Shown here piece after piece: positions 1-11,656 of a DNA stretch of 64,000 bases; position 1 is the stretch's first letter, and each line of letters opens with the position of its first letter. This DNA is from Vitis vinifera (taxonomy: Eukaryota > Streptophyta > Magnoliopsida > Vitales > Vitaceae). The notes beneath the pieces are model-generated. The model was not told the DNA's origin and did not search any database. It was given only the letters and a program-made list of their open reading frames with translations. Both the position numbers and the translations under genes were made by a program. The DNA lies in the NCBI RefSeq assembly GCF_030704535.1, contig NC_081822.1, positions 10,781,001 through 10,845,000 on the forward strand, given 5' to 3'.

Positions 1-3000
1 TTTTTTCCTCAACTCTCACCAAAAATGCTACGTGACTCTGTAAACATTCAGAAGGATTCAAATTTAAAAATTTATTCATAAAATAAAAAAGAAGAAAAAT
101 AAAACTCACGCATTGCCCTCATGAAAAGATTTGAAAACGATGTCTTGAGGAATCTAAAACAATCAAATTACAGCCAGGAAGGCTAAAAGATCAGCCCAAA
201 GCTGCGTTTATCTCAAACGATAATTTTTAAACATGAGTCCAGAGAAATTGAAAAAGGTAGAAGAATTTACGGATTCAAAAACCTCACCAAATCGGTAGGA
301 GGAAATCAAAATTCCAGATCCGACGGACAAGAACGTGTATGAAGAACAAGAATGGAAATTGCCCCGGACGCTTCAGATCGGAATGGGAAAAGCACAGAAC
401 TATTAGAGGATGAGGGGTGCAATGTGCCAATGTCTCGGAAAAAACAAAAGGCTGAGATGTGGAAGAAGCACGGCCAAACTACAAAATGCCGACCACCTCC
501 TCAGTCTTTGTTATTCCGAAACACTAGGTCTACTTTTGCATCCCTCTCTACGAGGACCACCGCCACCACCACCACCTCCTCTTAACCTTGACCCTCACCA
601 CCACCACCACCACCACAAGAAGAGCACAAGCCTCTCTCGGATGCCAATTTCTCATCTTAAACTTATTTAACCTCCTTTTTATTTTTGTCCGTTAAAATAA
701 TAGCTGGGTGTCCTTGTGTATGCGGTCTCACACCATTAACCTGCTTGCCACGTGGGTTGTTCTGTTGAGCACCCCTTCCATGTCCTCACTCCCAAGTCTC
801 ATCCAATCCCCACTTTTCCTTTCTTATTTCCTATTTCAATTCTACCCTATCTTTCTCTTGCATCTTGCCATGTCAGCTTCCTATTCATTCCACCCAGGAT
901 GGGCGGCTACCCACTTCTTGCTAAATATCAGCTTTAATTAATCATTTTCCACTCCTATCATCGATTTTTCTCTCATCTCATTTGGAACCTAATTTTTTTT
1001 TCTTTTGGTTTCCAATTTATAAAACTCCTTATCTCATTTGAAAAAAGATGTCTCCAAGAGAAAATAGTAAGACCTCGTCAATTTTCCTTCTCCTGCAAAT
1101 TCCTTTTTCTTCTTGGCAAACAAGTCGTTGCCACGGTGGCACTTTGGTGCACCAAGATTCCTCTCGTGACTCTCTAATTTCTTTTTTTCTCGTAATTAAA
1201 TAATATTAATGTGAGCTTAAAGATTATGTCATCTCCCATCCCAAGACCTCACCGTGGAATGGCCTTGAGGGTCGGTCCCACCAACTTTCGAGGGACCAGA
1301 AGGAACCCCGAAGGCGATATGAGGATTCACGACCATTCGATGCTGAATCGGGTGCGATTAGAGTCAACAATGCGCGCATAAGATTACAACCAAATACTTA
1401 ACTTATCTATAACAGCTTTTTAGTACTATTCTTTTCATAGAAAGCTTTCCAAATCTTTTCGTTTCCTTTTTATATTGTTTTGATAAAACCTTTTAGCATG
1501 GAAAATGGAGACGCCTTTTATTTTAAGGAGAATAGGCTCGTCCGTCGTCCTGTCAAAGTCGTTAATAGGCCGTCAAGTCAGACGGAAATCGTCGTATTCC
1601 AAGTGGACCCGCATTGGGAAACTACCTGGAAGGCAGTGCACAGTCACACAATGCAACATGGACCCCACGTCATTTGTACTCCTTAACCCCAGGCCCAATC
1701 TTGAATTGGCCAGAGCTGCGGCCCAACTCTAAAATGGGCCCCGAAGCGCAGTCGAAGGGGGGAGGGGGAATCTTTTCGAGAGACAGCCCAGTGAGGTGGT
1801 ACACGTGACGCGGGGAAACAAAATTCAAGTCATCACAAGCGTGCACGTGTCAGATGTGTTGGCAGCAGAAGGCAGGATTGCACGTGCCACCACACCCTCT
1901 AATTTTATTATGATTATTATTGTTATTTGAATTTGGTCAAAGAGCGGAGCGTGGTGAGTGGAGGGATGAGGAAGGAGGGAGGAGCGTATCTCAAGATTGG
2001 AAATTTGGAAGGAGAGGGTGAAGAGCTTATCCTAATACCACCAACACAGGATCACGAGTGGATGACAGAAGCCACGAGGCCTCATTGTCTACTCGGTGGA
2101 TCCCCATATTAGATCTTCAATATCTTTTATTTTTGTTTTCTATGCTCCAATAAAATCCTAACACGTATATATGTACACAGTGGAATTGCTTTTCCTGTTT
2201 TTGTCGGGGAGTGTTTAAACCCACACTTGGAAGGTCACATTGATAGCATGCATTTGCCAATCACTGTCCGTTTCGATTCTTAAAAGTTGCCATTTTGAAA
2301 ATAACTGATATCTTTAATGATATTCTCACTTTTTTGGAATGAGTAATTCATGTGGTTTTATTATTTTCTCAGAAGAAATAATAATCAAAGAGAAATGGTG
2401 TCAAGCTTGCAGCGTGCGGCACACTCCATCGGTAGGTAGCATCCATTGAGGGGCTCAGCCCACTTATCCACTTGAATACTTTTGTCCGCAAATAGTTAGA
2501 AGCAATAATGGTCAACATGACGCTAAAATTTCCTACTTCCTTTTCTTCCCCCACTATTTATTTGTTTATATTCACTTAGTTTTTGATATTTTCTTCTTCG
2601 AAGCAATCAATTATTATCTCTTGACGTGCAAAATCAACCACCGGGGCACGAGGGTCCACTGGACCAAATTGCCTACCAACATGTTCCGAGAAAAGATCTG
2701 TGGCTAGTCATAACTAAACCTCTAAAAGCATTCAAAACATGATATGCAATAGTCATTAATTAACTTAATTTGCATAAAAAATGGAAGAATGGTCTGGTCT
2801 GGTCTATGCATATATGCCAGCAGAGAAGCTCTGTGATGGCGTGCAAGTCCTTATCATGATATGTAACAATGATAATGGTTAACGAAGCTCAAATCAAGTA
2901 AAGTGAAATTAAAAGTTAGGTAGGTGTCTACTTGTTGCGCAGAAGAGGAAGAGGAAGAGGGAGAGGTAAAGGAAAAGGAAAAGGAAAAGGGTACTTGTTT

Positions 3001-4850
3001 GCTTTGGTTACACAACTGATTTATTGTGCTAGAACAAAACGAAGGATCTAATATTAGAATGGGCACCATATAGATAAACTACAAAACATTAGTTGTACGT
3101 TAAATTCCATGGCCTTACTCTGTCTAAGCTCCAGATACTCAGGTGGAGCCTAGTTTTTATATTCTTGTTATTGGGGCGTTGCAGTTGGTTTCATTGAGGT
3201 ATATATTAGTAAGTATTGGGAGTTAATGACAAAATGTAGCGAGAGGAGGAGGAGGGGCCAAGGCTGGTGGCAGGGACATGAACTTGATTGGCATATTGGA
3301 ATAGGATAAGGGCGGGGCATAGCCCATAGGAGCCATGCCCCCCATGAAAAAAGAGGGCCTTTTGAGTGCTGAATTTTGTGCCACATTTTGAGGCAATGCC
3401 AGCTATGTGAGTCGGGGTGATATCTGCCAAAAGTCCCTTCTACCAAATGTATGATTTGCGTGAATGCTACAAGTGGGAGTCCACGTCTTTTAATATCTCA
3501 GCGTCTATGGGTATTTGGTTTTTGGGTTTGTCCATGAATGTGGATGGCTTTAGTCTAATCTCTCAATGCTGTCATGCTTTTTTTGGGCTGTGATGACTCA
3601 TGCGCATTATTGGCTTCATTTTCTTAAGTGAATTAAAGTCAATAATGAGGACGGCGATGCTTTGTCGTAGTTATAATTACCGCCAGTGTGGGGATGGCAT
3701 CCTTCAAAGACAGGAAAGACATTCTGATTACCAATGTAGCATTCACAACACCCTTTTTCTGTATTCGTGGGAATTGCCGCACTCCTCTCTGTCTGGAATA
3801 ATGCAAATCACCTTTTTCAGTTATTCTTCTCTGTTTTTTTTTTTTTTCCTTCAAATTTTCTGCCCTCACTCTTGTACTAGTGTTCTCTGTTTAGCTTTGA
3901 CTTCCCTTGCTACTTACGCACCGATATAAGTTCGAATTCTTTTCTTTTTTTCTTTTACTCACTTAAAGGATGCTGCATAACTATGGAAGAAATCTTTCTG
4001 AACCTAAAGAGTCCCCTTTTGAAAAGCGCAGCGAGCCAGGACTGGACATCATCATCATCATTAGCTCAGCTAAAGTGAGGTTTTTAAGCCTCGTCCCCTT
4101 CTATTTTAAAGAGGAAATCCAAACCAGGCACGAAATGTTTATAGTCGATGGCTCAAAATGGTAAAGCCCAAAAGGGTCCAATGTTTATTCAAGTTGGTCT
4201 TGACTCTTGACTGAAAACAAGCCCAAGAGAAAAAGCCTAATGTTCACTAACATTTACATGGTCTGGGTTGGGCCCGAGTCTATGTAAGCCCAACTTTGCA
4301 TGGATAAGGAGGATCATTTTCAAAGATGGGTCTGCCCCCAGCAATTGCAGATGGGTTCACAAGCCACAAAAAATAAAGACAAAAAAAAAAAATAGAAACC
4401 TTATTTTTTATAGACTGGCGTCTCAAACGAATTAGGTGATGATTGATGAGATACAAGTCAGCACGCCACGGAGGAAATAACCTACAAGTCAAATCGTGTA
4501 GCTGCTTGCAGCCATAGTCAACCCCAAAACAAGCAACTTTTGCTGCACACCTCTCACCCACTTGGTAAACGGTAACAAATAAAAATAAAAAATAAAACAA
4601 TAGCAGAAATGACAAAAATAAGCTATCTCAACATCTCTGCAACACGTACTTCCCAAATTACGGATTTCCATACGATTGGCAGAAGCTAGAATTCAATATT
4701 AATCCACCGTCTGATTTTCAAACATCTCTCACGTGTGTCTGAAGCACAAACTCTTCCCTGCCGCCGAGCAGCTTTTGGCCTACGGCAACCTCTCCCTCTC
4801 ACAAGTCAATAGCCGTACTCATATCCAAGGTGTACACACGCTTACGTGAA
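1..4850. other. Spacer without a supported gene
   Basis: I find no exon chain with family resemblance on either strand. The stretch holds two CCA-triplet runs near 557-618, a GC-richer block at about 1250-1380, three G-box cores (CACGTG) at 1802, 1844 and 1881 beside several GGCCCA motifs at 1690-1740, and a pure polypurine run at 2941-2990. Open frames here are short and show no recognisable domain. A 53-residue minus-strand frame across 1380-1215 and a Pro/Met-rich minus-strand frame near 3350-3230 were considered and not called. Confidence 0.5.
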
Positions 4851-4854
4851 TTTC

Positions 4855-4860
4855 TATATA
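4855..4860 (+). promoter_or_regulatory. Probable TATA box of the pectin methylesterase gene
   Basis: TATATATT lies about 80 bases upstream of the first in-frame ATG at 4939, which would leave a 5' leader of roughly 50 bases to that ATG or about 140 bases to the preferred ATG at 5023. A short upstream frame starts at 4926 and ends at 4994, overlapping the first ATG out of frame; it could reduce use of the 4939 start. Position and consensus only. Confidence 0.45.
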
Positions 4861-5022
4861 TTCAACTTGAATAGCAAGAAAGCGGCCTTTTCCTTTAGTT
4901 GACGTTCACCTTGGCGTTGGGTACCATGCATATAAGAGATGGATCTCCAGCTTCAAGCTTTGATTGTGTACTCTACTTTTTCATTGATACTAATTAATAA
5001 ACTTGCAGAGGTTTTGGCAACA

Positions 5023-5563
5023 ATGAACGTTCAAGTTTATTTCACGGTCATCTTTTTGGTGGCTTTGTCTTCCTCCCGGTTGAGTATGGTTGGAGCGTCC
5101 CCCGGATCGTTGTCAACGGCGATTCTGATGAGGGTTGATCAGTCGGGTAAGGGAGATTATCAAAAAATACAAGATGCAATTGATGCCGTACCGTCTAACA
5201 ACACAGAGGTTGTGTTCATATGGGTTAAGCCTGGAATCTACAGGTATTTCTTCTTTTCTATCTGCTGTCTTATGCATATCTCTGAGAGACAGGCAGTCGA
5301 AGTAATTGTGAGCTTGCTTTTACAGAGAAAAGATTGTAGTACCGGCCGACAAGCCCTTCATAACGTTAAGTGGCACAAAAGCAACTACCACAATAATAAC
5401 ATGGAACGATACTGGCGAGATATTTGACTCCCCAACATTTTCTGTACTGGCTACTGATTTTGTGGGACGATTTCTCACTATTCAGGTGATGTCTCATAAT
5501 TTCTTCATTTCTTTTTCTTTTATTTCTCTGAAAAGGCAGCTGCATGGAGTTTACCAAGTCAAA

Positions 5564-5596
<33 letters not shown>

Positions 5597-7488
5597 GAAA
5601 GAGATAAAAATAAAATAAAAACTAAATTTAGAAAAAAAAAAGGGTAGAAAAGGATTTTTTACTAAATTAAAACTATTTTCATTTTAATTCGTGTTTTTTC
5701 TAGTATCATTATAAAATATCAAACATTGCATTTGAGTCCTTAAATTGTACAAATAAACATGGATTATTAAAATAAAGACTTTTAAAAAATTAAGACTTAG
5801 ATATCAACAAATAGGATTAAGGTATTAAAAAAAATACAATTTTTGGATTTAATTTTTTTTTAAATATTGATAAAAATTGAGAGAGAAGATAATAAATAAA
5901 ATAAAATAAAATAATTAAAAGAAATTTAATATATATATTTAAATTGAATAAAATCCTATTTCCTATCTCTTTAAACTTCTTTTTCCTTTATCTAAACGTG
6001 AATTTTAAAAATGTACACATTTTTTATTAATTTTTCTAATATTTGTTTTTTCTTAGTAACTAAACAAAATAATCCTTTTATTCTTGGGAATAGTCCTCTA
6101 TTTGGTCTTGGCATTTATGACTAAAAAAGCATTAGGAAAAGAAAAAGAAATGATAGGTTTAAAATTCAAAAAATTAAATTTTTTTTTTTTTGTTATATGC
6201 TTCATAGAAAAAAAAAACATTAGATTTAGACTCAAGTATTTTTTATTTTTTTACTTCCCTAAATTTATTTATTTTTTCTTTTTATACGAAGAATGAAAAA
6301 ATTGAACATTAAAATTTTAAAATAATTTTCATTAAAAAGAATTCCCTTCTCTGATAAGTTTGGGTCCGGATAGAGCCTTCACGACTCGAGCGAAGTCTTG
6401 AATAATTTTTCCAGTAACGTTGAAAACACAAGGAGAGTTAAACTACCATCTAACATAAAAATTTCAAAGGCTAACTACTACGTATGTACATACATTCATC
6501 TTAGATTCCCCATGGATGGAGGACAGAATTATTGATCATAAAATGCTTATCTTCAGCCATTATTAGATACGTTGAAGTTGCTTAATTGTGTCCTCTCCTC
6601 TAACCTTTTGTTTGATTATTGCTTACAGAACACATATGGGGCTGGTGCAAAGGCAGTTGCATTGAGGGTGTCAGCAGATAGGGTGGCATTCTTTGAGTGC
6701 AGGATTCTTTCTCATCAAGATACCCTTCTGGATGACACTGGCAGGCACTTCTACCGCAACTGTTTTATCCAGGGAGACACAGACTTCATTTGTGGAAATG
6801 CTGCTTCTCTTTTTGAGGTAATTAAACACCCAATTTACCTAAAAACTCTTAAAGAGAGTTGTGACTGTTGATTGGCAGCTCAAAGTGGCTAAAAACTTTC
6901 ATAATATTGTTGAAGTTCAGATTTTATATGTGGGTTGTTAATGGAACTTTGCAGAAATGTCATTTGCATTCACTTTCGGAAGAAAGCGGGGCTATCACAG
7001 CCCAGCGCCGGGAGTCGCCAGCAGAGGACACAGGCTTCATCTTCTTGGGCTGCAAACTTACCGGCCTCAAAAGTGCCTTACTAGGACGGCCATGGGGTGA
7101 TTATTCAAGAGTTGTTTTTGCCTTCACTTACATGTCTAATGCGATACTGCCTCAGGGATGGGATGATTGGAGCGACACTTCCAAGCAAAGGTACCTATAG
7201 GATATAGAATGATGCCTCATCAATTACTTGCTAAAACTCCTCTTTCTTTTCTTTGACTTTGGGTTGTGGGTGACTTACAGTACGGCGTTCTACGGGCAAT
7301 ACAAGTGCTACGGGCCAGGAGCCATAACTTCTAAAAGGGTTGAATGGTCACGCAATCTCACAAGCCAGGAAGCTGCGCCCTTCTTGACTAAGAACTTGAT
7401 TGGTGGCAACAGTTGGATCAGGCCTGCCCCAACCCACTTCAAGAGAGCTTCTACCTCCATCTCTAACAATGCTAATGGAAATACCTAA
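5023..7488 (+). CDS. Pectin methylesterase (pectinesterase), secreted, type without PMEI pro-domain
   Basis: Removes methyl esters from homogalacturonan in the cell wall. Exons: 5023-5243, 5326-5485, 6629-6817, 6955-7190, 7281-7488, giving 337 residues; all phases close. The N-terminus ([18 protein letters not shown]) reads as a signal peptide, and no inhibitor-like pro-region follows, so this is the short class. Family motifs appear in order: [14 protein letters not shown], the catalytic [13 protein letters not shown] with the catalytic Asp, and LGRPWG with the substrate-binding Arg and Trp. Two departures from the usual motifs are Lys for the common Gln before AVAL and Cys for Phe in DFIFGN. 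An in-frame ATG at 4939 would add 28 residues but puts a second hydrophobic stretch first; the ATG at 5023 gives the cleaner signal peptide. A good acceptor (TTGCAG) sits just before 5023, so a leader intron is possible. Intron 2 (5486-6628) is AT-rich and holds an (AT)n run at 5571-5597. AATAAA follows the stop at 7582. Confidence 0.9.
5571..5597. repeat. (TA)n microsatellite in pectin methylesterase intron 2
   Basis: An uninterrupted TA dinucleotide run of about 13 units, 85 bases after the intron 2 donor. It is likely length-variable and is not coding. Confidence 0.9.
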
Positions 7489-8342
7489 TAAAACTTCTTT
7501 GGACAACCCACCCAGTATTTATTTATTTATTATTCCATGTTGATATGAATTGCTTCTGTATTCTGAAAAATAATGAATTCAAATAAAGAATTATTTTAGC
7601 AAGTATACTTGCATTTCTTCATCAAGGGCTATATATCCATTTACGTCAGACTCAGACACCACCCAATCCTAGTCAGTTCTTTTTAGTTCATGCAAGTTGG
7701 GCCTTTGAAAGATCAGCTTAAATCACTGCCGGCTCACCAACATGGTTGCAAAATGGGCAGGGCCTAGTTTAGAACAGTTGGACTTTTGAATAGGCTCAGC
7801 TCCTAGCCCAACCTGACACAACCAGGCCCATGAATATTCTTGTTTCAACCTTCCCCGGGAGTGTTGACACATGCTCTGCCTCACATAAGTGAAAGCCATC
7901 CTTTTCACAGGTGTCGCTTGCCGAATCGTACATCATCAATGTATTTGTAGCTATCTTCCAACCAGGAATAAATGAAAGGGAACATGTCTTTATCTTCCCT
8001 TGTTCTCGGTCTGCCCAAAAAAAACAAATGAAAAATGAAAAAATCTTCCTATATTAGAATCCGCCCTACAACCAAATCTGTGGGCTGCCAGAATATTCAC
8101 GCATGTCCATGATCCAGCAACAATCTTGAGTGGAAGCTAGTCAGCCTCCAATGAAAACAGTAAAATGAGTCTTTTTTTCTTTCTATAAAAAGGTTACTAA
8201 TGGATAAGAACAAGTAACAGGTAAGGCGGCATACTTCCACCGTCATCACATCCTCTTTTAATTGGAATTTGGAGCAAAATATTTCTAACATAAAATATTC
8301 TCTGCGTGTTGGGAGCAAGAAATTGGTGCGTTTTGAGCAGAG
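7489..8342. other. Spacer between pectin methylesterase and the small-protein gene
   Basis: Holds the pectin methylesterase 3' UTR with AATAAA at 7582-7587, then about 200 bases (7690-7870) rich in GGCCCA/TGGGCC-like words that resemble a diverged repeat also seen near 61610-61720. A probable TATA box of the downstream gene lies at 8184-8190. No coding frame is supported. Confidence 0.5.
8184..8190 (+). promoter_or_regulatory. Probable TATA box of the small-protein gene
   Basis: TATAAAA followed by AGG lies 153 bases before the ATG at 8343, in a stretch without another good candidate. Consensus and spacing are the only support. Confidence 0.45.
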
Positions 8343-9181
8343 ATGGGTTCTTTAATGGCCGGATGGGACTCACGCGTCCGTGATCCTAAAGCTGGTAATC
8401 TTACTATCGCTTCAGCAATCACTTTGCTTAGCTTAATTTTAGAGGTTTAATATTCAGATCAAGTTTCTTTTTCTTGTATATAGATGGAATTTTCTAGCTT
8501 AAACTAAACTTTACAGTGGTAGTTTAATTTCTGGGAAAATCAGTAGTTTCTAACGAGTGGAAGTGTCACGCAGAGACATATCAGAGGAACAGATCATTCA
8601 CCAAAGGCGAGATCGACGCTTACTGGCGAACAAAGAAGAAAATAGAGGAAGAACATCTGAAAGCCATTTCTGACACATCAGATGGCAGTCAGGTTTAATC
8701 CCCGTCCTAAATTCATTTCAATTAGCCATAGGGAAAAACGCTCCACCTGAATATTTCCTTAAAAACACACAAGTATGTGATGAGTCGGTGGCATATATTT
8801 ATTACAGGAAAGCACCTTCAAAGAGGAGTCTGCAGGAATAAAACTTCAGAGGTCAAGTTCCTTGCCCCTAGCCAACACAAAGGAGCGGTTCATGGAAAAT
8901 ATCATTGAAACTGGAACAGACTTGGAGAAGCTTTTACAGAAAAATGGCTGGTAGATCAACAGTTGATTTTACGCTTTTATTGGCTTGTGTGTTTTTTGTA
9001 TTCATATACATATATATTGTGGGTGGTTGGTGGTTGCAGGTGGACAAGGAGCAACTGGGCATATCTGAATGAACCTCCAGTAATCGGACCGGAAGGCGCC
9101 TCCCACAAGTTCGCAGCTCAGTTCCATGTCGCTGGCTTGTCTGCCTCCAAGGCAAACCCCCGTGCTGAGATCACTACATGA
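8343..9181 (+). CDS. Small plant protein of unknown function (MGSLMAGW N-terminus)
   Basis: Four exons, 8343-8394, 8544-8692, 8808-8950 and 9040-9181, join to 161 residues with closing phases and normal GT-AG borders. There is no signal peptide or membrane span. In order: a short MGSLMAGW leader; a charged helical part with NRSFTKGEIDAYWRTKKKIE at residues ~35-54; a basic/serine region with KLQRSSSLPL near residue 80; an acidic amphipathic stretch (ENIIETGTDLEKLLQ); and a tryptophan-containing tail with WWTRSNWAYLNEPP and a hydrophilic end. I remember short uncharacterised proteins in other plants that open MGSLMAGW, some carrying a doubtful 'translocase subunit seca' label, but I cannot verify that and nothing here resembles SecA. 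The KLQRSSS segment looks like a basic-directed phosphorylation site. It is certainly gene-like; its function is unknown. Confidence 0.8.
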
Positions 9182-9515
9182 TCTACTTGAAGTTTCCCCG
9201 CCGACTTCCAACTTGGGGAAATGTTTGTACATATTTGTGTTCAAGGGTTTCGAACTACAAGTCTCTGATGTTGTAGCTATAAATTAAAGCCATGAACCAC
9301 TTCAGTCAGGGGATGTAAATGCATAAGAGTCGATGATGTGTGTGGGGGATTTACTTGTGTTACTAATTTTGGATGTGTATGTAATAGTAATCAAATGATG
9401 ACAACATTTTGTGTTTGAAATATAGGAAATTTGGTGGGGTGTTGAGTGGAATGTATTGTTGGTCCATGTGTGTAGTTTTATGATCGAGTTCAATATTAAT
9501 TAATTTGATATCTAA
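9182..9515. other. 3' flank of the small-protein gene
   Basis: About 330 bases of 3' UTR-like and spacer sequence. No canonical AATAAA is close to the stop, and the T/G-rich stretch at 9300-9480 contains nothing I recognise. Confidence 0.4.
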
Positions 9516-9784
9516 GATATCGTTTATTTTTTTGGTTTTTTACTAAAAGTAATTCAGTTTTAGAATTTAAGTTGTTTGTTTTTCTACTTTTTCATGACTT
9601 ATTTTAAACTTTTTATTAAATAGAAAAAATATAATTTTTTTTAAATAGAAAAAATAATATATTGATTTTTTTTATTTTTTAATATTTAATAAAAATAAAA
9701 TACTATAAAAATAAATAATCTAATATTTAATATTATTAAGTATTAAGATTTTATTTAATATTAAATAAAAAAATAAACATCACC
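9516..9784. mobile_element. MITE-like short inverted-repeat element
   Basis: The left end reads GATATCGTTTATTTTTTT and the reverse complement of the right end reads GGTGATGTTTATTTTTTT, so the termini match over about 15 of 18 bases. The 269 bp between them are almost pure A/T with no coding frame. This fits a non-autonomous DNA transposon. I could not find a clean target duplication, so the superfamily and exact ends are uncertain. Sequence near 11663 (GATATTTGTTTTTTTACTTAA) looks like a diverged relative of the same terminus. Confidence 0.5.
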
Positions 9785-10799
9785 TAAATCTTGCTTTATT
9801 CATGGGTGGTTTGACATATTTAAGATTTTGGATTATGAATTCCGTGATTGTGATCTACGTGCATTGATTCTTTTTATAATTAATTTTAGGGGTTGTAATT
9901 CTCTTTTCCTATCATGATATTTTAATCATAAATGAGTACTATAAAATTTTATAGATATCATCCTTTTTCATGTTAAATTTGCATATCCATTATAGTTAAA
10001 ATCTTACAAATAGATGCATGGTTATTAATAAAAATAAAATTAGAGTCCACCTATGATTGCCTTGGGCAAAGACATATTTGGTTAAAACGGTTAAAATAAG
10101 TTTGAGATTGGAAAAATGAATTTTTTTTCCATTTTTAGTAAATGACATTTTTGAGATTTTTTTTTTCTATATTTTTACTATTCTTTAATCCTTTTAAAAA
10201 TATCATTTTTCTCTTATTTTAAACCTATTTTTCTCCCATTTCTACCACTTTTTTTTTTAGTGAAGTTCAAAATGTAAAGTAAAGATCAATTGATTAAAGA
10301 TTAAAGATTAAAGTTTTAGTCGTATAAAAAATTTCATACCAAAGTTCTCTTATATTTCTTTTATCTTTAAAATTCTTTACATCCTTGGTAATCTCTTTAT
10401 TCTTGGTTAGGGTTTTTTTATAGTTTCATATAAACTTATTTCACGTTGAAAATGAGGTTGAATAAAAGGTTCCTTATGGTTAAAAAGAAGAAAGAAAAAA
10501 AGATTTAGTATTCAAAAACTAAATTAAAGATGAAGTTATGTTAAGTTTATCTCAAGAGTGAGAAATACAAATGGGTTTAGGGAGATTAAAGTGGATAAAA
10601 ATAAATGATAGGAAAAAAAAAATGTTTTTGGGGGGAAATAAATAGAGGAGCAAACTTGTCCATGTGGTCAAATTTTAACAAAATTAATAAGGGAGTCATT
10701 TTTGCAATTTTGTGAGCATTTTTACCTATATGTCTTTTGATAAAACTTAATAATTATTATTTAATGACTTAAATTAACTTTAAGTTCAATTATTTTTAA

Positions 10800-11656
10800 A
10801 TTATTTACTTAAAATTTATTATTTGATTTTTACTTTTAAGTATTAAGGTTGTTTAATAAAATTTATTTCAAAATTTATTCTAAATCATCATATTGTCATA
10901 TTTATCTTAATTGATTTTAACTAATATCTACACTCAATAAATTTAATTAATCTTTTTATTAACCTTAAATAATAAATTTATTTATTAAACATCCATATTT
11001 AAAATACAATATATGCATAAGATAACCATAACATATTCATAATAAACTATGAGTTATGAACGTGTAAATTATACTTTTATTAGATGTTGACAAATAAGAC
11101 AAAAAATAAATAAAAATTAAGAATAAAATAGTGTTCGGTAAAACGTAATACTTGTTTCTTAATAACTTAACTTAATTTTAAGTTAAATTATTCTTAAAAG
11201 AGTGTTTGATAAATTAACTTAATAATTTAACATGAGTTAATAGCTTAATTTAATTCATTAAATATATTAAATATTTTTAGTAAAATAACTTAATATTACA
11301 ACTTAAAGTTAAAAATAATTTTAAGTACTAAATCAAAATAATTAACTTATTTTTAACCTCAAATATTTTTTTAGACATTTGTTCACATTAATAAGAGTAT
11401 ATTCTACAACATGACATTAGATTCATAACTCACTTTTTGTTATAAATATTTTATGTTTATTTTATGCATATGCTATACTTTAGATATAGATGTTTAATAA
11501 ATAATTTTTTGTATTTAATATTAATAAAAATAAATATTAATTAAAAGTAATAAGATTAAATATGTCAATTTGATAATTTAGAATTAATTTTAAATTAATT
11601 TATTAAACAACTTTTATACTTAAAGTAAAAATTAAATAATAAGTTTTAAATTAACA
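10800..11656. repeat. Long imperfect inverted repeat (~850 bp hairpin)
   Basis: The segment 10800-11160 is repeated in inverted orientation at about 11340-11656, with the centre near 11235. Anchor matches that need no gaps include GTTGTTTAATAAA at 10848-10860 against its complement at 11599-11611, and GAGTTATGAA at 11051-11060 against its complement at 11422-11431. Long stretches between the anchors also align, including a shared ATGCATAA(G/A)ATAA word. The arms have drifted by substitutions and small indels. The likeliest origin is a foldback or MITE-type element with long terminal inverted repeats. No target duplication was identified because the flanks are low complexity. Confidence 0.7.

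Noticed and set aside
352-670. Overlapping plus-strand frames of 77 and 86 codons
   Set aside because: They are created by the CCA repeats; there is no domain, no splice context and no conservation evidence.
1215-1380. 53-residue minus-strand frame starting MRALLTLIAPDS in a GC-richer block below a possible minus-strand TATA box
   Set aside because: It matches no family I know, and a second frame in the same block is equally open. Kept only as part of the orphan-promoter observation.
3206-3446. Two minus-strand frames, and a third with Pro/Met-rich sequence ending ALAPPPPLATFCH
   Set aside because: None has a start, splice signals or a recognisable family; one might be gene debris, but this is too weak to call.
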